Shown here: positions 51,781 through 60,771 of the stretch, piece after piece
How positions within the stretch are numbered: position 1 is the stretch's first letter
Layout: every line of letters begins with the position of its first letter
DNA from: Pictodentalium vernedei
Lineage: Eukaryota > Mollusca > Scaphopoda > Dentaliida > Dentaliidae
Assembly: GCA_031216915.1 (NCBI GenBank)
Contig: CM062292.1
Coordinates: 2,786,457-2,850,456, forward strand
DNA: 64,000 bases
Reading direction: 5' to 3'
Notes under the pieces: model-generated
The model's database searches: none
The model's input: the letters and a program-made list of their open reading frames with translations, nothing else
What the model was told of the DNA's origin: nothing
Program-made: the position numbers and the translations under genes

Positions 51781-52521
51781 TTATTTAAAGTAAGACCTTA
51801 TCCCTTTAACAGGTTTAGGTGTATTTAAAGCTGTAAAACGTGCCATTGTGGGAATCTTTTCTTTTAATGGTACATGTTGTGTATTTTGTACAGAATACAT
51901 TGGGTCATGATTTTTAACACCATCTTTTGTTATTGACACTACACGTGTTAACTTAAGTGGTGATACTTTTCTTTGTCTTTGAAGATTTTTCACAAGTAAT
52001 GCTTTTGTTTTTGTAGATGGAGATCTATGAGGTGCAATTTCAAAATTTGTGTACATATATTTAGGTCCTACCTTTCGTTGATTTTTTATCTCTCTAGAGC
52101 TTGATGAATTATTTGATCTTTTCTTAGGGGATTTTTGTTTCCTTTTAGGTGACTTTTGTTTCTTACTCTTTGTTTTTTTGAATGGTGAATAGAATGATCT
52201 ACTTGTCTTATGACCATCCCATCGAATTAAATTACGAATGATAACACCACCAAAAAATCCACCACCTCCTGGTTTTAAAATAATGTTTCGTTTTGTTGCA
52301 AGATCAACTCTGGGATTTGCAAGTTGTTCAAGATCTTGTTTATGTTTATCCATATAAGTTAAAGTTTGTTTTGGCAATTTAATTTTCTTATTCAGTATGA
52401 TTCTACTTGCTAATGTAAACCATTTTAAAATTTTCTTAAAACCTTTCTTAAGTAATTTTTGTCTTGCAAATGGACTTGTTTCTTGACCAAGTTGTTCCAA
52501 AGATTGTATGAATGATACCAT
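51781..52521 (-). CDS. Polinton basic protein, 246 aa, unknown function
   Basis: The first half is helical and ends with LATKRNIILKPGGGGFFGGV, resembling in layout the KKKKQILNQKGGFLPLLG of its neighbour. The middle is a Lys/Ser-rich tract (KKTKSKKQKSPKRKQKSPKK) like histone-tail or core proteins. The C-terminal part is unremarkable (VPLKEKIPTMARFTALNTPK). It may be a DNA-condensing virion protein (inference from composition and position). Confidence 0.7.
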   Translation of the reverse strand: MVSFIQSLEQLGQETSPFARQKLLKKGFKKILKWFTLASRIILNKKIKLPKQTLTYMDKHKQDLEQLANPRVDLATKRNIILKPGGGGFFGGVIIRNLIRWDGHKTSRSFYSPFKKTKSKKQKSPKRKQKSPKKRSNNSSSSREIKNQRKVGPKYMYTNFEIAPHRSPSTKTKALLVKNLQRQRKVSPLKLTRVVSITKDGVKNHDPMYSVQNTQHVPLKEKIPTMARFTALNTPKPVKGIRSYFK

Positions 52522-52584
52522 GATGATGTGTAGTCGTTGACAAACTTTGACTAACTAACATCAACTCATTAGAACATGGGGAAT

Positions 52585-53241
52585 TTATAGTTTTGTATAA
52601 ATGATAGGGCCACGTTCATTTTGTGTTACCCAAGGATGAAAAATATCAGTTCTTAATCTCAAAGACTCAGGAGTTCTAGGATGAAAATCAATTAATAAAT
52701 AACCATGATCAATACTTGTTGCATCTTGATAACATGCATTTAAATGTGGTAATTGAACTTGATTTGCCAATACTTTAATTTGCCCTTTATCTCTGGTATT
52801 TTGAAATAAAATCATATAATGTGCATTTAAACTTATGGTACGACTAGATTTAGATTGTTGGAACATATTTTGTGTTATGTAAATGACACTTGCATTTCTA
52901 TGATGTCCTTTTCGTGTGAACCATAATTTAATTTTTTCTTCATCTTTATCTCCTAACATATCATCAAAAACTACAAGATGGGGAATAGTGACATCACTGA
53001 CAATTTCATATTCATCATCAGGGATACCTTCTATGAATTTAATATCTTCACTTTCTTTAAGTAAAGTATATGTATTTTGCCATTCTTTATAACACCAAAT
53101 GATTTTTTGTGGGGGAATTTGAAATAAGTCATGTTTCATATCAATAAGCTTTTTGACAAATTCTGTTTTTCCTGAACCACTAGGTCCCGAAATAAAGATA
53201 TTACAAGGGTGTTGAAACAATAAACATTCACTCGATGCCAT
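52585..53241 (-). CDS. ATP: Polinton genome-packaging ATPase (A32/FtsK-HerA type)
   Basis: 218 aa. Walker A is ISGPSGSGKTEF (residues 19-26), Walker B is PHLVVFDDMLGD (Asp 93-94), and YITQNMFQQSK supplies the sensor-like Gln after the second strand. Size and motif order match Polinton and poxvirus A32-like packaging ATPases, which pump DNA into particles. It reads in the same direction as the capsid genes and is separated from both neighbours by ~40-60 bp. Confidence 0.95.
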   Translation of the reverse strand: MASSECLLFQHPCNIFISGPSGSGKTEFVKKLIDMKHDLFQIPPQKIIWCYKEWQNTYTLLKESEDIKFIEGIPDDEYEIVSDVTIPHLVVFDDMLGDKDEEKIKLWFTRKGHHRNASVIYITQNMFQQSKSSRTISLNAHYMILFQNTRDKGQIKVLANQVQLPHLNACYQDATSIDHGYLLIDFHPRTPESLRLRTDIFHPWVTQNERGPIIYTKL

Positions 53242-53282
53242 AATTGTATTTGTGTGTGAAAAAGTTTTGTCAAATCATTCAC

Positions 53283-53681
53283 TTATATACTTTCTGATTC
53301 CATACCTTCTTCATGTCTTTTAGTAGGTATTCGTTTTAAGGGTGCTTTTAACTCAAATACAGTTTCTGAAGAATCTATTCTTCTATCTATTTGTGGTACA
53401 CATTGTCTATACAAGTAATTAATGATTTCTTTATCATAAATTATATTACCCCACACAACTCTTGTCCAAATATTTTCTATATTATCTTTGTAAAAAGCAT
53501 TCATGATTTGTAATGCATTACAAAATTCCCCATACATTTCATCTTTTCCCAATTGATTATGAATAAACTCTTTTGTTATTGTTAGATAACCAGGAGTGAT
53601 CAATTGAAATGCATATAATAATGCCTTACGTGTAATCTTGTTGTCTAACATACGTCTTACTGGTTCCATGGTTGAAATCAA
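53283..53681 (-). CDS. Polinton protein of unknown function, 132 aa
   Basis: A mostly helical protein: MEPVRRMLDNKITRKALLYA, then FQLITPGYLTITKEFIHNQ and FCNALQIMNAFYKDNIENIW, with an acidic/basic tail (KRIPTKRHEEGMESES). The start overlaps the stop of the BIR-gene by 4 bp, so the two are probably made from one transcript or tightly linked. MEPVRR (53669) is an alternative start. No family recognised. Confidence 0.7.
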   Translation of the reverse strand: MISTMEPVRRMLDNKITRKALLYAFQLITPGYLTITKEFIHNQLGKDEMYGEFCNALQIMNAFYKDNIENIWTRVVWGNIIYDKEIINYLYRQCVPQIDRRIDSSETVFELKAPLKRIPTKRHEEGMESESI

Positions 53682-54301
53682 AGTGATGATTCTTTTGTCT
53701 CTTCTGATGTATTTTGTCCATCAGGTACTATATTACCTGATGCACAAAATACATCAGGACGGTCAGGAAAATCATTTCCTGCATTATCTGAAAACATTTT
53801 ATCAAACTTAGTTTTGAATTGTCCTGCAGCTTGTCTTGCAATTATGGTACTAAATGATGTACTTTGATCATTTAGCACCATGAGTGCAAATAAAGACTTA
53901 GAATCTGGAAAATCATCTAAACACTTGTCATATTTTTTCATTGTTGAAAATATTTGATTTAAAGTGAATCCATAATCCATCACTGATAATATTTTATCTG
54001 GGGGTGTTTGCATACTTGTTGGTGGATTGTATAATTGACAATTTCTTATCAGTTGAATATAAGAACAATTTGGTGACCACTTAACATGTTCTTGCAAAGG
54101 AATATCTTTTTCTTCCCAATTCATTAAACCTTGTCCACATACAAAACATTTTACTTTACCATCTCCCACATAGAAAAATCCAGCTTTAGCTAAGTCTTCT
54201 TTCTTGGATTTTAAAATAGGGTTTGTAGTCATACTAAAACTTGAAAGTCTTCTTAACTCTGACAAGTATATGGGATAAGTAGGATTGAGTGGTAGAGACA
54301 T
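53678..54301 (-). CDS. Polinton-borne BIR-domain (IAP-like) protein, 207 aa
   Basis: RLSSFSMTTNPILKSKKEDL, AKAGFFYVGDGKVKCFVCGQ, NWEEKDIPLQEHVKWSPNCS form one BIR domain with zinc ligands Cys52, Cys55, His72 and Cys79 in the exact C-x2-C-x16-H-x6-C spacing. There is no RING. BIR proteins in insect viruses and hosts block caspases or act in mitosis; here an anti-apoptotic role during element or virus replication is plausible (inference). The last ~120 residues are unique. A TATAAAAG box lies at ~54345-54353, and the promoter region is part of a local duplication that includes the end of the polymerase gene. Confidence 0.88.
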   Translation of the reverse strand: MSLPLNPTYPIYLSELRRLSSFSMTTNPILKSKKEDLAKAGFFYVGDGKVKCFVCGQGLMNWEEKDIPLQEHVKWSPNCSYIQLIRNCQLYNPPTSMQTPPDKILSVMDYGFTLNQIFSTMKKYDKCLDDFPDSKSLFALMVLNDQSTSFSTIIARQAAGQFKTKFDKMFSDNAGNDFPDRPDVFCASGNIVPDGQNTSEETKESSL

Positions 54302-54315
54302 CTTGCCTGCTCAGT

Positions 54316-54627
54316 GTTCAAAGTTGAAATGAGAAATCTGAAGGGTTCTTTTATACCTTAGGCCCATAAGGTTTTGTGTCATATTTATCCACTACAAAAT
54401 GGTTTGTGTACACAGATCTGAATGTTTTGGTTTGTAATTCAATTGTGACATGTCTGGTCTTGTTCAAACTTGAAATGAGAATTCTAAAGAGTAATTTTTA
54501 TACCTTAAACCCATAAGGTCTTGTGTCATATTTATCCACTACAAAACGTTTTGTGTACACAGATCTGAATGTTTTGGTTTGTCTTTCACTTGTGACTTGT
54601 CTGTTCTTGTTGCGTTTAATTCTATGT
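54316..54627. repeat. 156-bp tandem duplication covering the polymerase gene 3' end
   Basis: 54316-54471 repeats 54472-54627: both begin GTTCAAANTTGAAATGAGAA and include TTTTATACCTTAGGCCCAT (or the variant with AAACCCAT) and CTACAAAATGGTTTGTGTAC. The right-hand copy is the real end of the polymerase ORF; the left-hand copy lies in the upstream region of the BIR gene and supplies its TATA box. Confidence 0.93.
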
Positions 54628-57600
54628 GTGTATTCAATGTTCATTTTATAATTATGTCTGTCTTGTACACATTCCACCATGGATTCAAAATTGACTTTCT
54701 GTGATGTATTGTAGTCTAATGTGATTCCTTTAACTTTACATGAAGTGTGTATTTGACCATCTTTAATGTATTTGTAACCATAATTTTTGGGACCTAAACC
54801 TACATATTCAATAATTTTTGCATCTGGATGTTCATCTGTCCATTGACCTAACCTACTGTTTATAATTTGTGGATTCCAAAGTGTGGGGTTATGGATGTAA
54901 ATACAACTGTCTGTGTCAAAGTATAATACCCGTCTACCCAAACGTCCTATTACTTTATATAATTCCATTCGTGCATAAGCTGTGACAAAAGAGGCAACTG
55001 CAACATTAGCTGATTTGTGAGGTTCATAAACATCTGTAGATTTTGTGTAATTGACTAAAATGCATTTATCATGATCAAACAATTCAACATTTTTAATAAT
55101 GATGTCTTTATCTTGTATCAGGTCAAAATATTTGGATGGGTCTTGTATGTATTCTGTTTTTGTTTTTAAATTGTTTTGTGCACTTTTCCCCCATAAACAG
55201 TTTAACATGGTTTTAGCAAATGATCTTTGTCCTGGATTTTTTTCAATATTTTCCAAACGTATGTTTTCAATTTGTGCATAGTCTTTCTTAAATGTATCTT
55301 TGTCTGTTTCTGTTTTCACCCAATCTGGATATCCACTGGCTTCTTGTTTCATTTTTAAATATTTGTTCACATAATGTTTGTAAATTTCTGAAGACCATTC
55401 TCCCCAATGCCAAATCTGATAAGTGTCAAGTAATGTGTATCCCATCCCCAATGCTTTAAAAAGTTCAACAGATGTCCATGTACCTGTAATACTGCGTTGA
55501 TCTGGTGTGTGTTCACATTTGTCTAATTCTTGTTCTGCACATGTATTGCAAAGTGTAAAAACCATTTTCTTGTTGCAATGAATTGGTAATACTGGCATGT
55601 GTAGAGATTGTGGTGGTAAAACTTTACATTTGATAAGTCCCCTGTACTGTCTTATAGCATCCATGTTTATGTTTTCTTTTGTGAGTATATGTGGATGACC
55701 TACTGGATATTCTCTGTGTTTATTGACATAAGGATAGAGTGAACAGATGTCTATGTATTTTATTTCATTGTCTGTGCTTTGGTCTATTTTATGATGTAAT
55801 TTAATGGCATTTGTTCTCCCCCCAAATAATGCTTCACGTGGTTTAATAGGATCCATGTTTGGAAAAAATGAATTCAATGTTGATTTTACTTCAGGATTTG
55901 ATTTGCAAAAATCATCAAGTTCATGTTCCCATGTTATTCTCATGTTATACCCTAATGATTTTAAATGGTGTATGCGTTCCTGTGTTTTGTTGTAGAGAGT
56001 TTGGTAATTTAGCAAATTGACTGGATTTTTCTCATGTCTGTTGTCTTTGTAACATGTTATGCACCCATGCCACATACATCCATAAAATTCAAAGATTGTA
56101 TTTGTGTCTTTGTGAAACCCATCAACATAATATCCCCCTATTTTAACCTCCCCACCATTAAGTGCATGTTGAATATGTATGTTTTTTTCCTGTGCAAGTG
56201 TCTGTAAAAATCTAATGGCTTTAATGGAGTATTTGACTTTAGCTGGGTAACCTATGTCTGAAATGATTGCCATTTTGTTTTCTGGAAGTGAATTTTTTCT
56301 CCAAGCTTTTGTACATGCATCGGCTAAGGTAAATGCTTCTCTCAAGGGGTCTATGCCATCACTATCTATAAATTTTTGTCTGAATTCCCCACACCCCCTA
56401 CGTAAAATATCTACATCTGATTTACAGTATAATTCCATTTCTTTTTGAAAATCAAAACTGGCATGACTAGTAATTTTTTGTTTGTACCACTTGATAAAAT
56501 CTTCCCTATCTGATGGAGACATTGAATCTGGCATATACAATGTTGAATCTAAATAAGGGCCAATATAATTTTGAAAAGCTTGTGTGTTTGCCAAATGGGG
56601 GAAATAACCTTTTGCTAATTCTGTCAAGCCAAATGTTTTGGGAAATTGTGCCAATCTCATTGAAAGAAAATTTAAAGAATCTATAAGTCTAATACCACAA
56701 GCTTTAAGTGAAAGAATTTTGTTCCCATTCATAATTACATCAGGAGTTGTTGTACCAGTTTCAATGAGGTGCCTTAAAATAAACTGTCCATCGAAACCTC
56801 TTAAATTGTGAGCAATAGCTGTTGTCCCTTTATGTTCCTTACTGAAAAGCCAATCACAAAAATCTGATAATGTAGATTCCCCTTTAAATATTGATTGCCG
56901 TTGTCCAAATTTGTCACATGAAATACATTCTTGATCTATAGATTTGCAAATACATTCCCCACATGCACGATGAGCAACACAGAAATTTGGGATATGAACT
57001 CCTGAGTCTTGTGTGGTTTCAAAATCAAAAAATACAAATGGAATGTTTGGTATTTTTTCATCCTCGGGTGAAGTGTATTTTGGAATAAAACATTGGTGAT
57101 CAGAATTAACTACTTGTTGACAATATTTGCATTTTTTGAATCCTTCACAGATATGTTTCCCTTTGGTTGGATATATTAATGAATTGCATGTTTTACATTT
57201 TTGAACTAATTGACAAATTGTTTTTTCTTCTTTCCCCTTTCTAGTGATATGGTTATTATAGCATGATAAACTTCTAAATTGTCTACTGCAACTGTAACAG
57301 GTGATGGGATGTTCAGGAATACATTTTGTTGGAGCATAGCAAATACAACCAAAAGGGCACATGTGACGTTCTCTCTGTCGGACACCTTTACTGCAAAGTT
57401 CACAATAGTAGTGACATCCTAAAAACCCTTTAATTGTTGTGATAGTATCAAAATGCTGGTCATGGTGGTAAATATGAATAACTTTACTATCAGTGGTGGT
57501 AACTGGAGGTTTGAATAAAAATTCACTTTTTGCATACTGTGGATGAATTTTGATGACATACTCTGGGTAAAGCAGGTCTTGTATTTTATAATATTCTTCA

Positions 57601-58313
57601 TATCCACAAGGAATATTATAATCAAGACCTGCTTTGTCCATCAATGCCTTAGCTTCCAACTCTTGTGTCGGTCTATCAGAACGTTTAATATTTTTCCATT
57701 TCTTTTGCCAAAGTTCAGAATTATCTCTATCAACATGACACTTTCCCACTACAATGGCCCGTGTGAGACACATTGAATCATTAACATTTTTAATTTCAAT
57801 AATACTCTGTTTACTTTTAACCATTTTATCAACAGATGAAAATGAAATTGGTGCATGTCGCCCAGACCCTTGTGGTAGAGAAGTGTGTGTTATTTCTAAA
57901 GATAATTGCCCATCATGGATAGTAAAGTTATCATTTGATTGTACAACTTTTTCTATTTCATCTAATATGGTGTTACCAGTGATACCCGAAGCCTTAGTAA
58001 ATGGAATAAATATACCTATTTCTAATCCTGGGTGGTCAACGGATATTCTCATTGGATCATTGTCTTCTACTCCACATTCTTCTTTAATATCATCTACCAA
58101 ACTGTCAAATACTTTTCCAAGGGTGTCAAATGGATTCTTTTGATTGAATTGTTTAAAGGTTATTCTGCATACATGGGATTTGGAACGGAATTTTCTTGAT
58201 GTTCTTTGTAGGAGTGGGTGAATGGTGTATATGTCCCTTGCTGATTCTACTCTCTGCTTCTTGTTATCTACTTCACTCTCTGTCTCACTATATTCTTCAA
58301 TGGCTCTCTTCAT
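54498..58313 (-). CDS. POLB: Polinton protein-primed family B DNA polymerase
   Basis: 1271 aa from ATG at 58313. An N-terminal ~300-residue region is followed by a Cys/His-rich zone (~300-420: CHYYCELC, CPFGCICYAP, CYSCSRQF, CKTCNS, CKYCQQ). The 3'-5' exonuclease has FVFFDFETTQD (Exo I, ~431), HNLRGFDGQF (Exo II, ~505) and YCKSDVDIL (Exo III, ~630). Polymerase motifs are DICSLYPYV (A, ~855), MLNCLWGKSAQN (B, ~1038) and YFDTDSCIYI (C, ~1132), then KVKGITLD. This is the replicative enzyme that starts synthesis at the element ends from a terminal protein, as in adenoviruses. It diverges from the zinc-knuckle gene at 59051. Confidence 0.98.
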   Translation of the reverse strand: MKRAIEEYSETESEVDNKKQRVESARDIYTIHPLLQRTSRKFRSKSHVCRITFKQFNQKNPFDTLGKVFDSLVDDIKEECGVEDNDPMRISVDHPGLEIGIFIPFTKASGITGNTILDEIEKVVQSNDNFTIHDGQLSLEITHTSLPQGSGRHAPISFSSVDKMVKSKQSIIEIKNVNDSMCLTRAIVVGKCHVDRDNSELWQKKWKNIKRSDRPTQELEAKALMDKAGLDYNIPCGYEEYYKIQDLLYPEYVIKIHPQYAKSEFLFKPPVTTTDSKVIHIYHHDQHFDTITTIKGFLGCHYYCELCSKGVRQRERHMCPFGCICYAPTKCIPEHPITCYSCSRQFRSLSCYNNHITRKGKEEKTICQLVQKCKTCNSLIYPTKGKHICEGFKKCKYCQQVVNSDHQCFIPKYTSPEDEKIPNIPFVFFDFETTQDSGVHIPNFCVAHRACGECICKSIDQECISCDKFGQRQSIFKGESTLSDFCDWLFSKEHKGTTAIAHNLRGFDGQFILRHLIETGTTTPDVIMNGNKILSLKACGIRLIDSLNFLSMRLAQFPKTFGLTELAKGYFPHLANTQAFQNYIGPYLDSTLYMPDSMSPSDREDFIKWYKQKITSHASFDFQKEMELYCKSDVDILRRGCGEFRQKFIDSDGIDPLREAFTLADACTKAWRKNSLPENKMAIISDIGYPAKVKYSIKAIRFLQTLAQEKNIHIQHALNGGEVKIGGYYVDGFHKDTNTIFEFYGCMWHGCITCYKDNRHEKNPVNLLNYQTLYNKTQERIHHLKSLGYNMRITWEHELDDFCKSNPEVKSTLNSFFPNMDPIKPREALFGGRTNAIKLHHKIDQSTDNEIKYIDICSLYPYVNKHREYPVGHPHILTKENINMDAIRQYRGLIKCKVLPPQSLHMPVLPIHCNKKMVFTLCNTCAEQELDKCEHTPDQRSITGTWTSVELFKALGMGYTLLDTYQIWHWGEWSSEIYKHYVNKYLKMKQEASGYPDWVKTETDKDTFKKDYAQIENIRLENIEKNPGQRSFAKTMLNCLWGKSAQNNLKTKTEYIQDPSKYFDLIQDKDIIIKNVELFDHDKCILVNYTKSTDVYEPHKSANVAVASFVTAYARMELYKVIGRLGRRVLYFDTDSCIYIHNPTLWNPQIINSRLGQWTDEHPDAKIIEYVGLGPKNYGYKYIKDGQIHTSCKVKGITLDYNTSQKVNFESMVECVQDRHNYKMNIEYTHRIKRNKNRQVTSERQTKTFRSVYTKRFVVDKYDTRPYGFKV

Positions 58314-59050
58314 CTTTTCTTCTATCGTCTTCTAGCTTTGAAAATATGTCTTGTCTTCTTGAAGTCAAAAACCCAAGTGTGAAACATCCTAAGATTCCCC
58401 CACTTTTATACTTTTTTAATGTACATTTAATTGTGCATTTAAATGTACATTTAATACCCACTGAATTATACTGTTAATAAATGTTTCTTATACACATTTG
58501 AAAAGTCATAAAATGTAATCCATTCACTCTATGGGAAATATTCCTATGGTAAATATTTTATTTGTTAAGTGTATCTTTCAGTCAATATTTAACAACACCA
58601 ATATAGTATCCAGAGATTATTGAGTGCAAAAGCACGTTATGGAACATTTAAGTGTACAATTAAATGTACATTTAATACCCACTGAATTATACTGTTAATA
58701 AATGTTTCTTATACACATTTGAAAAGTCATAAAATGTAATCCATTCACTCTATGGGAAAATTCCTATGGTAAAAATATTTTATTTGTTAAGTGTATCTTT
58801 CAGTCAATATTTAACAACACCAATATAGTATCCAGAGATTATTGAGTGTAAGAGATAGCATAACTGTTTGTAACCAAATGAATGTATATTTAAACAATTG
58901 TGTGCGAATGCACGTTATGGAACATTTAAGTGTACAATTAAATGTACATTAAAAAAGTATAAAAGGAGGAAGAATCTTAGGATGTTTCACACTTGGGTTT
59001 TTGACTTCAAGAAGACAAGACATAATTTTGAAACGCTCCAAAAGTTAAAG
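58314..59050. promoter_or_regulatory. Divergent promoter region with inverted duplicate leaders and TATA boxes
   Basis: CTTTTATAC at 58403-58411 and GTATAAAAG at 58957-58965 are matching TATA boxes facing outward. Each is followed by the same leader: AATCTTAGGATGTTTCACAC, TTGGGTTTTTGACTTCAAGA, AGACAAGACAT, to within ~50 bp of the start codons of the polymerase and zinc-knuckle genes. The outer sides of both TATA boxes carry AATTAAATGTACATT-like text. The two genes thus share one promoter module in inverse orientation and are probably co-expressed (inference). Confidence 0.85.
58446..58930. repeat. ~221-bp direct repeats between the two Polinton promoters
   Basis: The block TACATTTAATACCCACTGAA through CAATATTTAACAACACCAAT and TCCAGAGATTATTGAGTG starts at 58446 and again at 58667. 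The copies are almost identical; the second carries an extra ~30-bp insertion. Possible enhancer or replication-associated repeat (inference). Confidence 0.92.
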
Positions 59051-59725
59051 ATGGATAAAGTTACAGATCCAAGATTAGAAAAAGCAAGTGATGCTAAAAG
59101 TATTTACTATAAACCATCTAAATGGGGAGAAGTTAGAAGACTTGTGAATGAACTTTATAATTTGATATCAACACCTAATTGTTCCATTTGTCATCAGAAA
59201 GGACATTGGGCGAGTACATGTTCAGACAAAGGGCCATGTTTTTATTGCAATGAGAGAGGACATTGGATTAATGAATGTAGATTGAGAAAGCTATCGAATA
59301 ACTCTGTGACTCAACCAAGATGGGGTTCACCAGCTGTTGATCAACGAGGACCGGTAAAAGTTTATCCATGGTCAGAATACATAAAGCATACAGAAGATAA
59401 ATTACCGATTACAGGTTTCAACTTACAACTTGATGAAAAAGACATTGACAACCACACTTTACAGGGGATGAGCATGATACCAATATCACCACTTCCCTAT
59501 ATAAATGAGAAAGTTGACTTAGAGGAACCTGTGTTACCAGAGTTTGATGATAATGATGATACATTATTATATAATATGGATATACCCAAAGAAACAAAAA
59601 TGGAAATCGATGATGAGTTAGAAGTATTATTTCCAGGGAAAGAGGAGCCACCAAAGAAAGTTACAAGAAAACGAAAAGCTAAAGACAATAATTCTAAAAT
59701 AGGAAAACTTGCCAAGAAACATTGA
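59051..59725 (+). CDS. Polinton-borne twin CCHC zinc-knuckle protein, 224 aa
   Basis: The start at 59051 (MDKVTDPRLEK) is chosen because everything upstream back to the TATA box is leader sequence shared with the polymerase gene; a longer open reading from 58898 would cross the promoter. Zinc knuckles are CSICHQKGHWASTC (44-57) and CFYCNERGHWINEC (63-76), both C-x2-C-x4-H-x4-C. The rest is acidic (LEEPVLPEFDDNDD) and ends in a basic tail (KKVTRKRKAKDNNSK). Such knuckles bind single-stranded nucleic acid and are best known from Gag and CNBP-like proteins. Paired expression with the polymerase suggests a replication or nucleocapsid role (inference). Confidence 0.85.
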   Translation: MDKVTDPRLEKASDAKSIYYKPSKWGEVRRLVNELYNLISTPNCSICHQKGHWASTCSDKGPCFYCNERGHWINECRLRKLSNNSVTQPRWGSPAVDQRGPVKVYPWSEYIKHTEDKLPITGFNLQLDEKDIDNHTLQGMSMIPISPLPYINEKVDLEEPVLPEFDDNDDTLLYNMDIPKETKMEIDDELEVLFPGKEEPPKKVTRKRKAKDNNSKIGKLAKKH

Positions 59726-60431
59726 AAACAGTTTTTGAAAGTGACATTTTCATAAAAGACATTTACATTTACAAATCTGTAAATATTCATGGAATAAAAA
59801 TTTCGGATTTGAAAAAAGGTAATATTATTTTGTTGTTATTTAAACAGGGGAAAATGTTTTCCAACTCAAGATTTTTTAAAAATAAAAAACATTTTTCATA
59901 ACATTATTTTGCAAGCACAAAAAATATTTTTGTGTTTGTAAATGAATGTTATGAAAAAGTTTTTTTCATAACATTCATTTGTAAACACGAAAATATTTTT
60001 CTTATAAAATAAAAAACTTGCAAGACAGAAAATAATTTGCAAACAGAAAAAATATTTTTTGTGTTTGTAAAATGAATGTTATGAAAAAGTTTTTTTCATA
60101 ACATTCATTTTACAAACACAAAAAATATTTTTCTTATAAAATAAAAAACTTGCAAGACAGAAAAATAATTTGCAAACACAAAAATATTTTTATGTTTGCA
60201 AATTATTTTTGTTTTTTACCTAAATGTTTTCACACAAAAACATTTAGGTAAAAACAAAAATAATTTGCAAACACAAAAAATATGCCATGACAGGGAAATC
60301 TAGTGTGGGAGCTATGAGGTTAACCTCTTTTGAATTGAGTAATGAAATTACAATTGAACAAAAAGTTCAATTCATTCCATTGTGGTAGCACTGAAATGTG
60401 CCACTCAAGTGTGTAAACGTGATATCTCTTT
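59726..60431. repeat. Polinton AT-rich stretch with serial hairpins
   Basis: AATGAATGTTATGAAAAAG mirrored by CATAACATTCATT occurs twice, ~125 bp apart (near 59940 and 60065), each followed by CTTATAAAATAAAAAACTTG. A third stem (TTTACCTAAATGTTTT mirrored) lies at 60185-60265. No gene. It mirrors in position the hairpin-bearing stretch at the left end. Confidence 0.85.
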
Positions 60432-60551
60432 TTAAGAATAGTATTGCACTCCTCTCTCTCCTTCTTCACTCCCACATTCACCTTCTAGTGATGGAATCTT
60501 TACCTCGATGGATAGCTCAACTCTCATGATTGATGATAAGAAAAATGACAT
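60432..60551 (-). CDS. Possible Polinton micro-ORF, 39 aa
   Basis: ATG at 60551 follows a TATAAAAAC box (~60574-60582) by about 25 bp, and that box is part of the same promoter module that serves the genes at 44 kb. The product would start MSFFLSSIMRVELSIEVK and end EGERGVQYYS. Only the promoter context supports it; it could equally be the remains of a longer gene or non-coding. Confidence 0.35.
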   Translation of the reverse strand: MSFFLSSIMRVELSIEVKIPSLEGECGSEEGERGVQYYS

Positions 60552-60576
60552 TATGATATCTCCAGCAGTGTTTTTA

Positions 60577-60690
60577 TAGACATTGCGAGGATCGAAAATG
60601 CACTGGAGAATGCTCACGCGACAAATCTGATCGAGTGCGGGAAAAAATTGTTGATAACAGACGTTTACTATCACAGCCGTCCGACGTCAA
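60577..60690 (-). promoter_or_regulatory. Third copy of the Polinton promoter module (single arm)
   Basis: TTTTTATAGACATTGCGAGG, ATGCACTGGAGAATGCTCAC, GATCGAGTGCGGGAAAAAAT and CACAGCCGTCCGACGTCAA match one arm plus the loop of the hairpin at 44161-44359. The TATA box faces the minus-strand micro-ORF. The other arm is absent. Confidence 0.75.
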
Positions 60691-60771
60691 ATTATCTCTG
60701 TTTGTCATTCTAACCTATCAATAATTTGTTACTCTCACAAATGAGTGTGATTTCAAAATATGCCTTCGTGG

